From contig CM030939.1 in assembly GCA_018136815.1 (NCBI GenBank), positions 558,001-622,000 on the forward strand: DNA of 64,000 nucleotides, written 5' to 3'. Every line of letters starts with the position of its first letter. The stretch's first letter is position 1. Made by a program: the position numbers and the translations under genes. Below the pieces are notes generated by a model. It had not been told where the DNA came from. It searched no databases and saw only the letters and a list, made by a program, of their open reading frames with translations. Below, piece after piece: positions 22,339-32,947 of this stretch. The DNA comes from Isochrysis galbana. Its lineage: Eukaryota > Haptophyta > Isochrysidales > Isochrysidaceae.

Positions 22339-22450
22339 CTGGTACCCCCGCCGAGAGACAAAGAGACATGGACAAGAACAATGACAAGATCTTCTTCTAC
22401 AACAAGGATGGTGCTGAATGGAGAGCATTCAGGCCCAAGTTGCTCGCGAT

Positions 22451-22706
22451 TGAGAAGCGCAAGGCTTCATGCAAGGCTTCATGTGTGTCGTGAACCCAAG
22501 GCCTAGCCTAGCTATGGCATGGCTAGGTGGTGTGCAAAGCATTTGTTCTTGTTGGGGTTTTGTTTTTGTGTCGGTTACGTGATCGGCGGTTGAGTCGGTT
22601 ACGGCGGTTGAGTCGGTTACGGTGGTTGAGTCGTTTGAACGGACACCGGACCGTGCAAGGGTAGAGACCCCTAAGAGACAAGTAACAAGACAGCTTTCGC
22701 CACTCA
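22451..22706 (+). repeat. Copia LTR, plus orientation, inserted in gag of the previous copy
   Basis: Same termini as the other LTRs. It interrupts the gag reading frame begun at 22369 after TTGCTCGCGAT and is itself followed by a primer-binding site and a new gag start at 22737, which suggests a second element inserted just inside the first. Confidence 0.8.
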
Positions 22707-22736
22707 TTTGGTACCCCCGCCGAGAGACAAAGAGAC

Positions 22737-23163
22737 ATGGACAAGAACAATGACAAGATCTTCTTCTACAACAAGGATGGTGCTGAATGGAGAGCATTCA
22801 GGCCCAAGTTGCTCGCGATGGCCGGCAAGAACGGTTGCCGACGTGCGATGCTCAAGAACAAGACGGAAAGCGTCGATGACGCCGACAAGGACAAGGAAGC
22901 CACCCAGGTGGAACTGAACAAGGCATATGACCTCCTCATCATGTGCATCAAGGATGACAAGCTTGTGGCCACCTTGGATGTGCTCTACACGGATGAGGAG
23001 GAAGAGAAGTACGACGGCCACCGTGCGTTCAAACACATCGACGAGTTGCACGTGGCGGTCAACACCGAAACCTTGGGCAACGACAACGCCGTCTTGGGCG
23101 ACGAGAGTGCAAGCGAGTACTCGGCGTCGATGTGCCACAAGATCTTGATGGCGACCGAGGTGT
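22737..23163 (+). pseudogene. Copia gag 5' part fused to the pol linker
   Basis: It begins MDKNNDKIFFYNKDGAEWRA as in the intact element, continues through DELHVAVNTE, then jumps directly to TLGNDNAVLGDESASEYSAS, which in the intact protein lies about 850 residues later, and ends at an inverted LTR (23164). This is an internal deletion product. Confidence 0.8.
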
Positions 23164-23421
23164 TGAGTGGCGAAAGCTTTCTTGTTACTTGTCTCTTAGG
23201 GGTCTCTACCCTTGCACGGTCCGGTGTCCGTTCAAACGACTCAACCGCCGTAACCGACTCAACCGCCGTAACCGACTCAACCGCCGATCACGTAACCGAC
23301 ACAAAAACAAAACCCCAACAAGAACAAATGCTTTGCACACCACCTAGCCATAGCTAGGCCTTGGGTTCACGACGCACATTAAGCCTTGCATGAAGCCTTG
23401 TATGAAGCCTTGCGCTTCTCA
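23164..23421 (-). repeat. Copia LTR (3' LTR of the outer, interrupted copy)
   Basis: 258 bp, minus orientation, with one extra 18-bp unit compared with the 240-bp LTRs. The adjoining C run at 23422 is the complement of the polypurine tract (AAGGGGGGG). It closes the outer element whose RNase H part is at 23486-24011. Confidence 0.8.
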
Positions 23422-23485
23422 CCCCCCCTTGACCTGATCCCCCGGAGAAGGGCAACAAATGAGGGATTCGCAAGGCAGCAAGATC

Positions 23486-24011
23486 TCAGATGCGAACCAT
23501 GATCAGCCCACGGAACTTGGTGAACTTGTTCGCCGCTAAGGGCTTCGTCATCATGTCGGCCACATTGAGCTCGGTCTGAACGTGGTAGACGCGTAACACA
23601 TTCTTCTGCGTGAGCTCACGCACGTAGAGCTCACGACGATGGATGTGACGGGCCAAACCCTTCATGATGGGATTGTCCGCGAGTGCCTTTGCACCCTTGC
23701 TGTCAGACAAGAGCGGGCTTGGTTCCGCTTGCTTCCAACCGAGATCCGCGAGCGTGTTACGGAAGTTCTCGATACGCTGCGAAGCGAGGGAGGCCGCCAT
23801 CGTTTCCGCTTCGTTGGCCGACAAGGAGATGCTGTTTTGGCGCTTGCTGCCCCAATCGACGAGGCTGCCATTGATGAAGATGAGCCAGCCGCTCGTCGAA
23901 CGTACTACGTCCCACGATGCGTCGACCATGCCGCGTACCATGCCTTCACCTTGACGAAAGAGGCCGATGATGGGGCTATCGCCATTGTTCTTGTAGTACT
24001 TGAGGCCCATG
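23486..24011 (-). pseudogene. Outer copia copy: RNase H part, split by insertion
   Basis: It encodes GLKYYKNNGDSPIIGLFRQG through the RNase H domain (MVDASWD, NEAETMAASLAS, SDSKGAKALAD) to the stop at 23486. It breaks at 24011 exactly where the intact element is inserted; the preceding residues (LYLKNRGTM) resume at 29110. It is almost identical to the inserted copy, so the outer copy is also young. Confidence 0.9.
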
Positions 24012-24251
24012 TGAGTGGCGAAAGCTTTCTTGTTACTTGTCTCTTAGGGGTCTCTACCCTTGCACGGTCCGTTGTCCGTTCAAACGACTCAACCGCCGTA
24101 ACCGACTCAACCGCCGGTCACGTAACCGACACAAAAACAAAACCCCAACAAGAACAAATGCTTTGCACACCACCTAGCCATAGCTAGGCCTTGGGTTCAC
24201 GACGCACATTAAGCCTTGCATGAAGCCTTGTATGAAGCCTTGCGCTTCTCA
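24012..24251 (-). repeat. 3' LTR of the intact copia element
   Basis: 240 bp, termini TG...CA with TGAG/CTCA inverted ends; contains two tandem copies of an 18-bp unit (CGACTCAACCGCCG-based). Confidence 0.95.
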
Positions 24252-24315
24252 CCCCCCCTTGACCTGATCCCCCGGAGAAGGGCAACAAATGAGGGATTCG
24301 CAAGGCAGCAAGATC

Positions 24316-27300
24316 TCAGATGCGAACCATGATCAGCCCACGGAACTTGGTGAACTTGTTCGCCGCTAAGGGCTTCGTCATCATGTCGGCCACATTGAGC
24401 TCGGTCTGAACGTGGTAGACACGTAACACATTCTTCTGCGTGAGCTCACGCACGTAGAGCTCACGACGATGGATGTGACGGGCCAAACCCTTCATGATGG
24501 GATTGTCCGCGAGTGCCTTTGCACCCTTGCTGTCGGACAAGAGCGGGCTTGGTTCCGCTTGCTTCCAACCGAGATCCGCGAGCGTGTTACGGAAGTTCTC
24601 GATACGCTGCGAAGCGAGGGAGGCCGCCATCGTTTCCGCTTCGTTGGCCGACAAGGAGATGCTGTTTTGGCGCTTGCTGCCCCAATCGACGAGGCTGCCA
24701 TTGATGAAGATGAGCCAGCCGCTCGTCGAACGTACTACGTCCCACGATGCGTCGACCATGCCGCGTACCATGCCTTCACCTTGACGAAAGAGGCCGATGA
24801 TGGGGCTATCGCCATTGTTCTTGTAGTACTTGAGGCCCATGGTGCCACGGTTCTTGAGGTAGAGAAGGCAATGCAGCGCCGCGTGCCAAAGGTTCACGGT
24901 GGGGAACGACATCGCGCGGCAAAGTTGGCCCACCGTGTACGAGATGTCGGGGTTGCTCACCACGGCGGCGTAGAGGAGACTACCGACGAGGCCGCGGTAC
25001 TTGGTGCCAAACTTGGGATCGAGCTCCGCCTTGATCCGCTCTTTCTCGTCTTGCGCCTCGACGACGTCCTTGCCGAGGTACGAGTTGCATGGCGTGTCGA
25101 CGGTGTTGCGCAGCGTGTCCTCGTACTTGGTCATCTCTTCGAGGTGCGCGCCCACCAACTTGTTGATGTAGTCTCCTTGGTGAAGAATGATTCCATCACT
25201 CACTTCCTTGAGTTGGGCTCCAAGTACTTCATCGAGACCTTCATGCCAAGTGAGCCTAAAGCCATCCTTCTCCATGGCCTCAAACACCTTGCGCACGAGC
25301 TTCATGTCATTGGAGCCCCACGGCATGTCGTCCACGTACGTGGCCATGACCATGAAGGAATCCTCATCACGGAGTACGTAGAGGCATGGCTCGCTGAACG
25401 CCACGATGAAGCCAAATGCCTCAAGCCACATGGACAACTTGAGCCACCAATTGCGGCCGGATTGCACCAAGCCATAGAGCGATTGTCCCAAGAGGGCCGC
25501 TAGCTCTTGTCCGTGTTCATCGTACTTGCGGTAGTTCTTGGGCATGCGTACCCAAACGCGCTCGTTGGGGGGCAACTCGCTCTGCGTGTACGCGGAGATG
25601 GCATCGGCGGCGCCCTTGTACGTGCACATGATGACGGAGATGACGCAGAACAGTCGAAAGCCGCCATGGGAGATGGTTGGCGAGTACGAGAGGTCAAAGT
25701 CAATGCCCGGGACTTGGCGGAACCCTTGCACGTACATGCGCGACTTGCGGATGCCGTCGCGCTTGTAGCGGAGGGTCTCACCTAGTGGGATGGCGCGTCC
25801 CACTTCCTTGATTGGCTTCTCGTCGATGAAGGTCTTGTTGGTCACCAAGGTGTTGTACTCCTTCATGCGTGCCTCCTCCCACAAGTCTTGTTCATCTTGT
25901 GGTAGGTACTTGAGTTGGTGCGGCTTAAAGGGCTTTGGGAAGCCGATGTAGATGGCGTCGTCGCACACCTCAGTCGCCATCAAGATCTTGTGGCACATCG
26001 ACGCCGAGTACTCGCTTGCACTCTCGTCGCCAAAGACAGTGTTGTCGTTGCCCAAGGTGGAGTAGTCCATCACCGTGTACGGGAGCTCCTCTCCCGCGAT
26101 GCGGCTTGAGCGGCGTGGTGCGGTGTCCTCCTTGCCATCTTCCGACTCGAATGGCCCGCGTTGCACTTCGCCACTTGGCGTAAGCGTATCGTTATCCTCC
26201 TCATCGGACTCGATGATGCGGCGGTGACGTTGAGGAGCTCGGATAGGCGACGTGGTGTCGGAGGCATTGTCGCTATTGTCCTCTTCCACCTCCGTGATGG
26301 GGCCCGAGTAGGAATGCTCCGAGGGCGTGTAGTCCGGATCCTCGTGGTCCTCCGGGATGCCAAACGCGTAGATTGAGCCATGCATCTTGCCGTATTGGTC
26401 GGTCTTGTCAATGGGGATCTCACCCCCCCTCGTGGTTTTCCACGGGAACTCGGTCTCCATGAAGGTGGCGTGCACACCGCTCACAAACACCTTGCCCGTC
26501 TCGAGCGACATGAAGATGTTGCCCGTGTGGTAGCGTGCCGGGCCCAAGTAGATGCACTCTTGTGCTTGCTCCGACAAGTTGTTGTCGCGGTACGCCTTGG
26601 GCTTCTGCACGATGGCCTTGCAACCGAACACCTTGAGCATGCTCAGGTTGACCGTGTGGCGGATGCCGGCACGCACTAGAGGAGGAGCAGTGTCTTTGGC
26701 GCCGGGGATGCGGTTGATGATCACCATCGCGGGATAGAGCGCAAACTCCCAATACTCTTGGGGGGCATTGCACCCCAGGAGCAATGGACGCATGGTGCGC
26801 TCGAGCAACTTGACCGCGATTTCCGCAGGGTTGCCCCACGGCTCGTACGGGTTGCTCTCTTGCTTGCGGATCAAGTTGCTATCGCAAATCTCTTGCACCT
26901 TGTCGCTCTTGAGCACGGGCTCATTGTCCGAGTGCAAGCGCTTCACGATGAAGAACCCTTGCGTGTCCGCCAAGAAGCGCTGCAACATCGTTGGATGCTC
27001 CGACTTGAAGCGCATGGGATACGCGAACACGAGGCCGGAGAAGACGTCGTAGAACACGTCCACGTACTTGTAGCCCGTGAGCACGCTGCGGCAAGGCATA
27101 GTGAGGATGTCGTTGGTGATAACGTCCCCAACGGCGCTTGTCATCCATGGTCCTCCTCCTCCGCCTCCGGGTCGACGCTGCGCATTGGCCTTGAGCGCGA
27201 CCTCGTTGACGTCTTCCGCCTTCCTTGCTTGAAGGCGCTTGAGGTTGGCGGGCACGTCGACGGAGTAGTCCGGCAGGCGGCGGAGGCGATCATCGCTAGG

Positions 27301-28839
27301 CGATCCAAGTCGCGCGCGCCAAATCTCCTTTGCCTCCTCATGCGTGGCGTGCATGTCCTTGTGCTTGTCGGTGGTGTACGGTCCAAGCGAGTACGCCTTG
27401 GTCGTCTCGCCCTTGGGGATGGGCCGTACATCCACATAGAAGCCTTGGGAGTCGTCACCCATGGTGAAAGGCATGAATGCACCTCCCGGAAGTTCAAAGC
27501 CATTCACCTTGCCCATGATGCACTTCATATCATCATTGCGTGAGCACGCCTTGTGGGTGGAGAGCATGTTGCGTTTGAATGGACCAAATGATGCGTCGGG
27601 CTTCTCGACCACATGCCATCCAAGGGGTGCACCGACTTGGGGGCGCACAAGTGCAAGGAACTTGGCGGTGCCGGTGCCCCAAGTCTTGATTGCCTTGCCA
27701 CTTGCCACCTCAACCGTGTCCGTGCGCGTCTCATCCACGCCGTCCGGGAAGAAGCTGATGTCGTTGAAGTAGTCCGCCCCGGTGGCGCCCGAGTCGATGA
27801 GGATGCGTAAGGCATCATCCTCGGTGTTCTTGGTCGTGGTTGCACAGATCTTGTTGCAGGTGAAGGTGAGGCGTCCACCACTTTGCTTGTTTTCCTTCTT
27901 CATCTTAGCATCATAGAGGTTGGCCTTGATCTTGGCTTGGAGGCCCTCCGGCACCTTGTCCCAATCGATCAAGTGCGCGGTGTCGGGGTTGGACCAGCAG
28001 ATGCCCGTGTGCATGCGGTCGCAGTGGGAGCAAGGCTTCTTGTCCTTGTTGTTGTTGCTCCTACCACCTCCACGCCCACCTTGGCCAGCCTTGAAGCCCG
28101 CCTCATAGGCCTTCTTGATGGCATCCGTGTCATCCTCGGTCTTGGTCGCTTGCATTGCACGTTGGCCCGGACGCACCGTGGAGCGCACCGCCTCATGCTT
28201 ATGGGCGATGGCCGCAGCCTCCACAAGGTTCTTGTGCACCATATCAGGCCTCTTGCGGTGCTCAACTTCCAAGGAGCCCCATGCCTTGTCCACTTCACGA
28301 AGGACTCCTTCTCCACATCCAATGAAGCTCGCTTTCATGTCGAGGCACAACTCGGCCACGGAGACTTCGCGCGCGGTGCCCTTGAGTCCTTGGAAGATGC
28401 CAAACATGTTGTCAAAGCGGTTGGTGACCTCCTCCCTTGAGGGGAACTCCTGGAGGTTGGTCATCTTGAGTGTGTCATACTCCATCTTCTTGTCTTCAGC
28501 CTTGTCTTCGGTGTTGACCGCCACGTGCAACTCGTCGATGTGTTTGAACGCACGGTGGCCGTCGTACTTCTCTTCCTCCTCATCCGTGTAGAGCACATCC
28601 AAGGTGGCCACAAGCTTGTCATCCTTGATGCACATGATGAGGAGGTCATATGCCTTGTTGAGTTCCACCTGGGTGGCTTCCTTGTCCTTGTTGGCGTCAT
28701 CGACGCTTTCCGTCTTGTTCTTGAGCATCGCACGTCGGCAACCGTTCTTGCCGGCCATCGCGAGCAACTTGGGCCTGAATGCTCTCCATTCAGCACCATC
28801 CTTGTTGTAGAAGAAGATCTTGTCATTGTTCTTGTCCAT
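24316..28839 (-). CDS. Copia gag-pol polyprotein, 1507 aa
   Basis: Order gag-protease-integrase-RT-RNase H, the Ty1/copia arrangement. Gag (about 1-300) ends with a variant zinc knuckle CSHCDRMHTGIC (C-x2-C-x3-H-x3-C). The protease site is LIDSGATGADYF. Integrase carries the likely catalytic acids in TNDILTMP, RLHSDNEPVL and NPAEIAVKLLERTM. A Ser/Asp/Glu-rich linker (SDEEDNDTL) precedes RT, which has YVDDMPWGSN. RNase H has MVDASWD, NEAETMA and SDSKGAK and ends at ADMMTKPLAANKF. The frame is complete with no stop. It is transcribed from the LTR at 28870-29109. It copies and integrates the element. Most other copia pieces between 20.3 and 31.8 kb derive from this family. Confidence 0.95.
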   Translation of the reverse strand: MDKNNDKIFFYNKDGAEWRAFRPKLLAMAGKNGCRRAMLKNKTESVDDANKDKEATQVELNKAYDLLIMCIKDDKLVATLDVLYTDEEEEKYDGHRAFKHIDELHVAVNTEDKAEDKKMEYDTLKMTNLQEFPSREEVTNRFDNMFGIFQGLKGTAREVSVAELCLDMKASFIGCGEGVLREVDKAWGSLEVEHRKRPDMVHKNLVEAAAIAHKHEAVRSTVRPGQRAMQATKTEDDTDAIKKAYEAGFKAGQGGRGGGRSNNNKDKKPCSHCDRMHTGICWSNPDTAHLIDWDKVPEGLQAKIKANLYDAKMKKENKQSGGRLTFTCNKICATTTKNTEDDALRILIDSGATGADYFNDISFFPDGVDETRTDTVEVASGKAIKTWGTGTAKFLALVRPQVGAPLGWHVVEKPDASFGPFKRNMLSTHKACSRNDDMKCIMGKVNGFELPGGAFMPFTMGDDSQGFYVDVRPIPKGETTKAYSLGPYTTDKHKDMHATHEEAKEIWRARLGSPSDDRLRRLPDYSVDVPANLKRLQARKAEDVNEVALKANAQRRPGGGGGGPWMTSAVGDVITNDILTMPCRSVLTGYKYVDVFYDVFSGLVFAYPMRFKSEHPTMLQRFLADTQGFFIVKRLHSDNEPVLKSDKVQEICDSNLIRKQESNPYEPWGNPAEIAVKLLERTMRPLLLGCNAPQEYWEFALYPAMVIINRIPGAKDTAPPLVRAGIRHTVNLSMLKVFGCKAIVQKPKAYRDNNLSEQAQECIYLGPARYHTGNIFMSLETGKVFVSGVHATFMETEFPWKTTRGGEIPIDKTDQYGKMHGSIYAFGIPEDHEDPDYTPSEHSYSGPITEVEEDNSDNASDTTSPIRAPQRHRRIIESDEEDNDTLTPSGEVQRGPFESEDGKEDTAPRRSSRIAGEELPYTVMDYSTLGNDNTVFGDESASEYSASMCHKILMATEVCDDAIYIGFPKPFKPHQLKYLPQDEQDLWEEARMKEYNTLVTNKTFIDEKPIKEVGRAIPLGETLRYKRDGIRKSRMYVQGFRQVPGIDFDLSYSPTISHGGFRLFCVISVIMCTYKGAADAISAYTQSELPPNERVWVRMPKNYRKYDEHGQELAALLGQSLYGLVQSGRNWWLKLSMWLEAFGFIVAFSEPCLYVLRDEDSFMVMATYVDDMPWGSNDMKLVRKVFEAMEKDGFRLTWHEGLDEVLGAQLKEVSDGIILHQGDYINKLVGAHLEEMTKYEDTLRNTVDTPCNSYLGKDVVEAQDEKERIKAELDPKFGTKYRGLVGSLLYAAVVSNPDISYTVGQLCRAMSFPTVNLWHAALHCLLYLKNRGTMGLKYYKNNGDSPIIGLFRQGEGMVRGMVDASWDVVRSTSGWLIFINGSLVDWGSKRQNSISLSANEAETMAASLASQRIENFRNTLADLGWKQAEPSPLLSDSKGAKALADNPIMKGLARHIHRRELYVRELTQKNVLRVYHVQTELNVADMMTKPLAANKFTKFRGLIMVRI

Positions 28840-28869
28840 GTCTCTTTGTCTCTCGGCGGGGGTACCAGA

Positions 28870-29109
28870 TGAGTGGCGAAAGCTTTCTTGTTACTTGTCT
28901 CTTAGGGGTCTCTACCCTTGCACGGTCCGTTGTCCGTTCAAACGACTCAACCGCCGTAACCGACTCAACCGCCGGTCACGTAACCGACACAAAAACAAAA
29001 CCCCAACAAGAACAAATGCTTTGCACACCACCTAGCCATAGCTAGGCCTTGGGTTCACGACGCACATTAAGCCTTGCATGAAGCCTTGTATGAAGCCTTG
29101 CGCTTCTCA
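28870..29109 (-). repeat. 5' LTR of the intact copia element
   Basis: 240 bp, by eye identical to 24012-24251. On the minus strand it is followed after 2 bases by TGGTACCCCCGCCGAGAG, a putative tRNA primer-binding site, and then by the gag ATG at 28839. It should hold the promoter. Confidence 0.95.
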
Positions 29110-29114
29110 CCATG

Positions 29115-30225
29115 GTGCCACGGTTCTTGAGGTAGAGAAGGCAATGCAGCGCCGCGTGCCAAAGGTTCACGGTGGGGAACGACATCGCGCGGCAAAGTTG
29201 GCCCACCGTGTACGAGATGTCGGGGTTGCTCACCACGGCGGCGTAGAGGAGACTACCGACGAGGCCGCGGTACTTGGTGCCAAACTTGGGATCGAGCTCC
29301 GCCTTGATCCGCTCTTTCTCGTCTTGCGCCTCGATGACGTCCTTGCCGAGGTACGAGTTGCATGGCGTGTCGACGGTGTTGCGCAGCGTGTCCTCGTACT
29401 TGGTCATCTCTTCGAGATGCGCGCCCACCAACTTGTTGATGTAGTCTCCTTGGTGAAGAATGATTCCATCACTCACTTCCTTGAGTTGGGCTCCAAGTAC
29501 TTCATCGAGACCTTCATGCCAAGTGAGCTTGAAGCCATCCTTCTCCATGGCCTCAAACACCTTGCGCACGAGCTTCATGTCATTGGAGCCCCACGGCATG
29601 TCGTCCACGTACGTGGCCATGACCATGAAGGAATCCTCATCACGGAGCACGTAGAGGCATGGCTCGCTGAACGCCACAATGAAGCCAAACGCCTCAAGCC
29701 ACATGGACAACTTGAGCCACCAATTGCGGCCGGACTGCACCAAGCCATAGAGCGATTGCCCTAAGAGGGCTGCTAGTTCTTGTCCTTGTTCATCGTACTT
29801 GCGGTAGTTCTTGGGCATGCGTACCCAAACGCGCTCGTTGGGGGGCAACTCGCTCTGCGTGTACGCGGAGATGGCGTCGGCGGCGCCCTTGTACGTGCAC
29901 ATGATGACGGAGATGACGCAGAACAGTCGAAAGCCGCCATGGGAGATGGTTGGCGAGTACGAGAGGTCAAAGTCAATGCCCGGTACTTGGCGGAAGCCTT
30001 GAACGTACATGCGCGACTTGCGGATGCCGTCGCGCTTGTAGCGGAGGGTCTCACCTAGTGGGATGGCGCGTCCCACTTCCTTGATTGGCTTCTCGTCGAT
30101 GAAGGTCTTGTTGGTCACCAAGGTGTTGTACTCCTTCATGCGCGCCTCCTCCCACAAGTCTTGTTCATCTTGTGGTAGGAACTTGAGTTGGTGCGGCTTG
30201 AAGGGCTTTGGGAAGCCGATGTAGA
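29115..30225 (-). pseudogene. Outer copia copy: reverse transcriptase part
   Basis: It encodes the RT from IYIGFPKPFKPHQLK through YVDDMPWGSN to LYLKNRGTM, continuing the frame broken at 24011. Beyond 30225 it jumps to a short integrase-border piece (GFYVDV) and then to an inverted gag-protease block, so the 5' half of the outer copy is rearranged. Confidence 0.85.
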
Positions 30226-31800
30226 TGCGTACATCCACATAGAAGCCTTGGGAGTCGTCGTCGAGAAGCCCGACGCATCCTTTGGCCCATTCAAACGCAA
30301 CATGCTCTCCACCCACAAGGCGTGCTCACGCAATGATGATATGAAGTGCATCATGGGCAAGGTGAATGGCTTTGAACTTCCTGGAGGTGCATTCATGCCT
30401 TTCACCATGGGTGACGACTCCCAAGGCTTCTATGTGGACGTACAGCCCATCCCCAAGGGCGAGACGACCAAGGCGTACTCGCTTGGACCGTACACCACCG
30501 ACAAGCACAAGGACATGCACGCCACGCATGAGGAGGCCAAGGAGATTTGGCGCGCGCGCCTTGGATCGCCTAGCGATGAACGCCTCCGCCGCCTGCCGGA
30601 CTACTCCGTCGACGTGCCCGCCAACCTCAAGCGCTCAAGCCGCATCGCGGGAGAGGAGCTCCCGTACACGGTGATGGACTACTCCACCTTGGGCAACGAC
30701 AACACCATCTTGGGCGACGAGAGTGCTAGCGAGTACTCGGCGTCGATGTGCCACAAGATCTTGATGGCGACCGAGGTGTGCGACGACGCCATCTACATCG
30801 GCTTCCCAAAGCCCTTCAAGCCGCACCAACTCAAGTACCTACCACAAGATGAACAAGACTTGTGGGAGGAGGCACGCATGAAGGAGTACAACACCTTGGT
30901 GACCAACAAGACCTTCATCGACGAGAAGATGCCCGCGTGCATGCGGTCGCAGTGGGAGCAGGGCTTCTTGTCCTTGTTGTTGTTGTTCCTACCACCTCCA
31001 CGCCCACCTTGGCCAGCCTTGAAGCCCGCCTCATAGGCCTTCTTGATGGCATCCGTGTCGTCCTCGGTTTTGGTCGCTTGCATTGCACGTTGGCCCGGAC
31101 GCACCGTGGAGCGCACCGCCTCATGCTTATGGGCATCTGAGATCTTGCTGCCTTGCGAATCCCTCATTTGTTGCCCTTCTCCGGGGGATCAGGTCAAGGG
31201 GGGGTGAGAAGCGCAAGGCTTCATGCAAGGCTTCATGTGTGTCGTGAACCCAAGGCCTAGCTATGGCTAGGTGGTGTGCAAAGCATTTGTTCTTGTTGGG
31301 GTTTTGTTTTTGTGTCGGTTACGTGACTGGCTGCGAAGCGAGGGAGGCCGTGGAGAGCATGTTGCGTTTGAATGGGCCAAAGGATGCGTCGGGCTTCTCG
31401 ACCACATGCCATCCAAGGGGTGCACCGGCTTGGGGGCGCACAAGTGCAAGGAACTTGGCGGTGCCGGTGCCCCAAGTCTTGATTGCCTTGCCACTTGCCA
31501 CCTCAACCATGTCCGTGCGCGTCTCATCCACGCCGTCTGGGAAGAAGCTGATGTCGTTGAAGTAGTCCGCCCCGGTTGCGCCCGAGTCGATGAGGATACG
31601 TAATGCATCATCTTGGGTGTTCTTGGTCGTATGCACACGGGCATCTGTTGGTCCAACCCCGACACCGCGCATTTGATCGATTGGGACAAGGTGCCGGAGG
31701 GCGCAAAGGCACTCGCGGACAATCCCATCATGAAGGGTTTGGCCCAAATGATGCGTCGGGCTTCTCGACCACATGCCATCCAAGCCCCCCCAATATTAGT
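30226..31800. pseudogene. Rearranged copia pieces in both orientations
   Basis: Plus strand 30258-30928 joins the protease-integrase border (VVEKPDASFGPF ... LPDYSVDVPANLKR) directly to the pre-RT linker (SSRIAGEELPYTVMDYS ... NKTFIDEK). The minus strand 31133-30929 carries gag (VRPGQRAMQATKTEDD ... CSHCDRMHAGI). A polypurine tract and a truncated LTR (31205-31326, plus) follow. Plus and minus scraps of protease, RNase H and gag fill 31327-31800. Each boundary is abrupt. Confidence 0.8.
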
Positions 31801-32947
31801 ACTTAAAAAGCCTTGTTTGACCGCCCTGCTGGTGTAAAAATCTGATATCAGTATTGATGCCCCATCACTACCCATGTCTAACTCTACCCCGCTAATCCCC
31901 GTTGAAGTGGACCGTTCGCCCGCGTCAACCGCCGGTGCATCGCTCCTCGACGTCCTCATCACCGACGAGGCTGGTCTTGTTTCGACAGATTTGGAGTGTA
32001 GTGAATAAATTAAGGTATTGACGAGGATTCACGCGAAGTGTTGGCGACGTGTCAACATGTCAGAAGCGTTGTAGCCATAGAGGCAAAGGGGGAGGGGATG
32101 AGACTGGCCGAGTACCGTGTCCCACTTCTTCTGCGTCCTTGAATGCCAAGCAGTGTTTGGTCCCAAGACGGAACACGAGGCTTAACACCAACAGCGAGGA
32201 CTACAATACCTCCATTCTCTTTGCCTCTATCCTTTCAGCAATCCTGAACGACATCATGCAGCCTTTGCTGAGTTGCAGCTGATAGCTTCAAAGCATGCTC
32301 GAACAGCCCAATGCCAAAAAGCGAGTGTAAGACTTTCACGTAGGCTGCAGTCGCCTGCTTCAGCTCTGGTTTGTTCTCATCGACTAGAGTGTACGCGACA
32401 CTAAGACCGTGTTTGCTCACGAGCCCCGGTTTGGAGGGATGCAAGTTGACGCAGATGGCGCCGAGCCGGTCAAGCATTGTGCACCGGGCCTGCGGTCAAC
32501 ATGCCACATGAGGTGTGAGAATTGAACAAGCTGCTAGACGGCATCTATCTGTGCATTGCGCGATGTGCACTACACGGCCGGTCTCGGTCCCTTTCTATGC
32601 AAAGGGGCACCGCGGAGAATGCACCTTCGGATTTGAGGCATATAGGGCGCTATTGGCCACGGGTTGAAGAAGTGTTGTGGGCTCGACTGCGGCCACGAGC
32701 GCATCGAGGCATGGATGTGCTGCGGCGCGTACCTGTGTGACCCAAGAGCGGTGGGGTGGGATAGGGTGGGGTTAAGTCAATTGAGAGGAGGGAGGAAGAG
32801 ATGGGGGTGGGCGATTTTTTGCGCTGGCGTGACTCCAGCATGTTCTCGGAGGCGGCGCAAAGTGGAGGAATTCACGGGCGAGTCGGTCGCGATGCAAACC
32901 GTTCCCGAGAACCCATTGTGACGCATCAAGGGCGCGCATCGCAGCCA
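31801..32947. other. Intergenic, one dispersed-motif copy and weak ORFs
   Basis: The inverted dispersed motif TGTTTGACCGCCCT lies near 31816. A 44-codon ORF (31874-32008, MSNSTPLIPVEVDRSPASTA) and an 80-codon minus ORF (32477-32235, containing YVKVLHSLFGIGLFEHALKL) look protein-like but are unrecognised and could be exons or relics. The 3' end of the TOGARAM-like gene may extend into the right part. Confidence 0.35.

Larger units (their letters stand above)
24012..29109 (-). mobile_element. Intact Ty1/copia retrotransposon, 5,098 bp
   Basis: LTRs of 240 bp at 24012-24251 and 28870-29109 appear identical. Target duplication CCATG at 24007-24011 and 29110-29114. The polypurine tract complement (C run) lies at 24252-24258 and the primer-binding site complement just left of 28870. 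One uninterrupted polyprotein ORF lies between. Identical LTRs plus an open frame indicate recent insertion and possible activity. The target is another copy of the same family. Confidence 0.95.

Noticed and set aside
22580-22640. Short direct repeats (GGTTGAGTCGGTTACGGC) resembling a CRISPR array
   Set aside because: They are 18-bp tandem units inside copia LTRs with no spacers, in a eukaryotic genome.
24469-25503. 344-codon plus-strand ORF opposite the copia RT/RNase H
   Set aside because: Antisense shadow of the intact polyprotein; the same shadow appears at 23639 and 29078.
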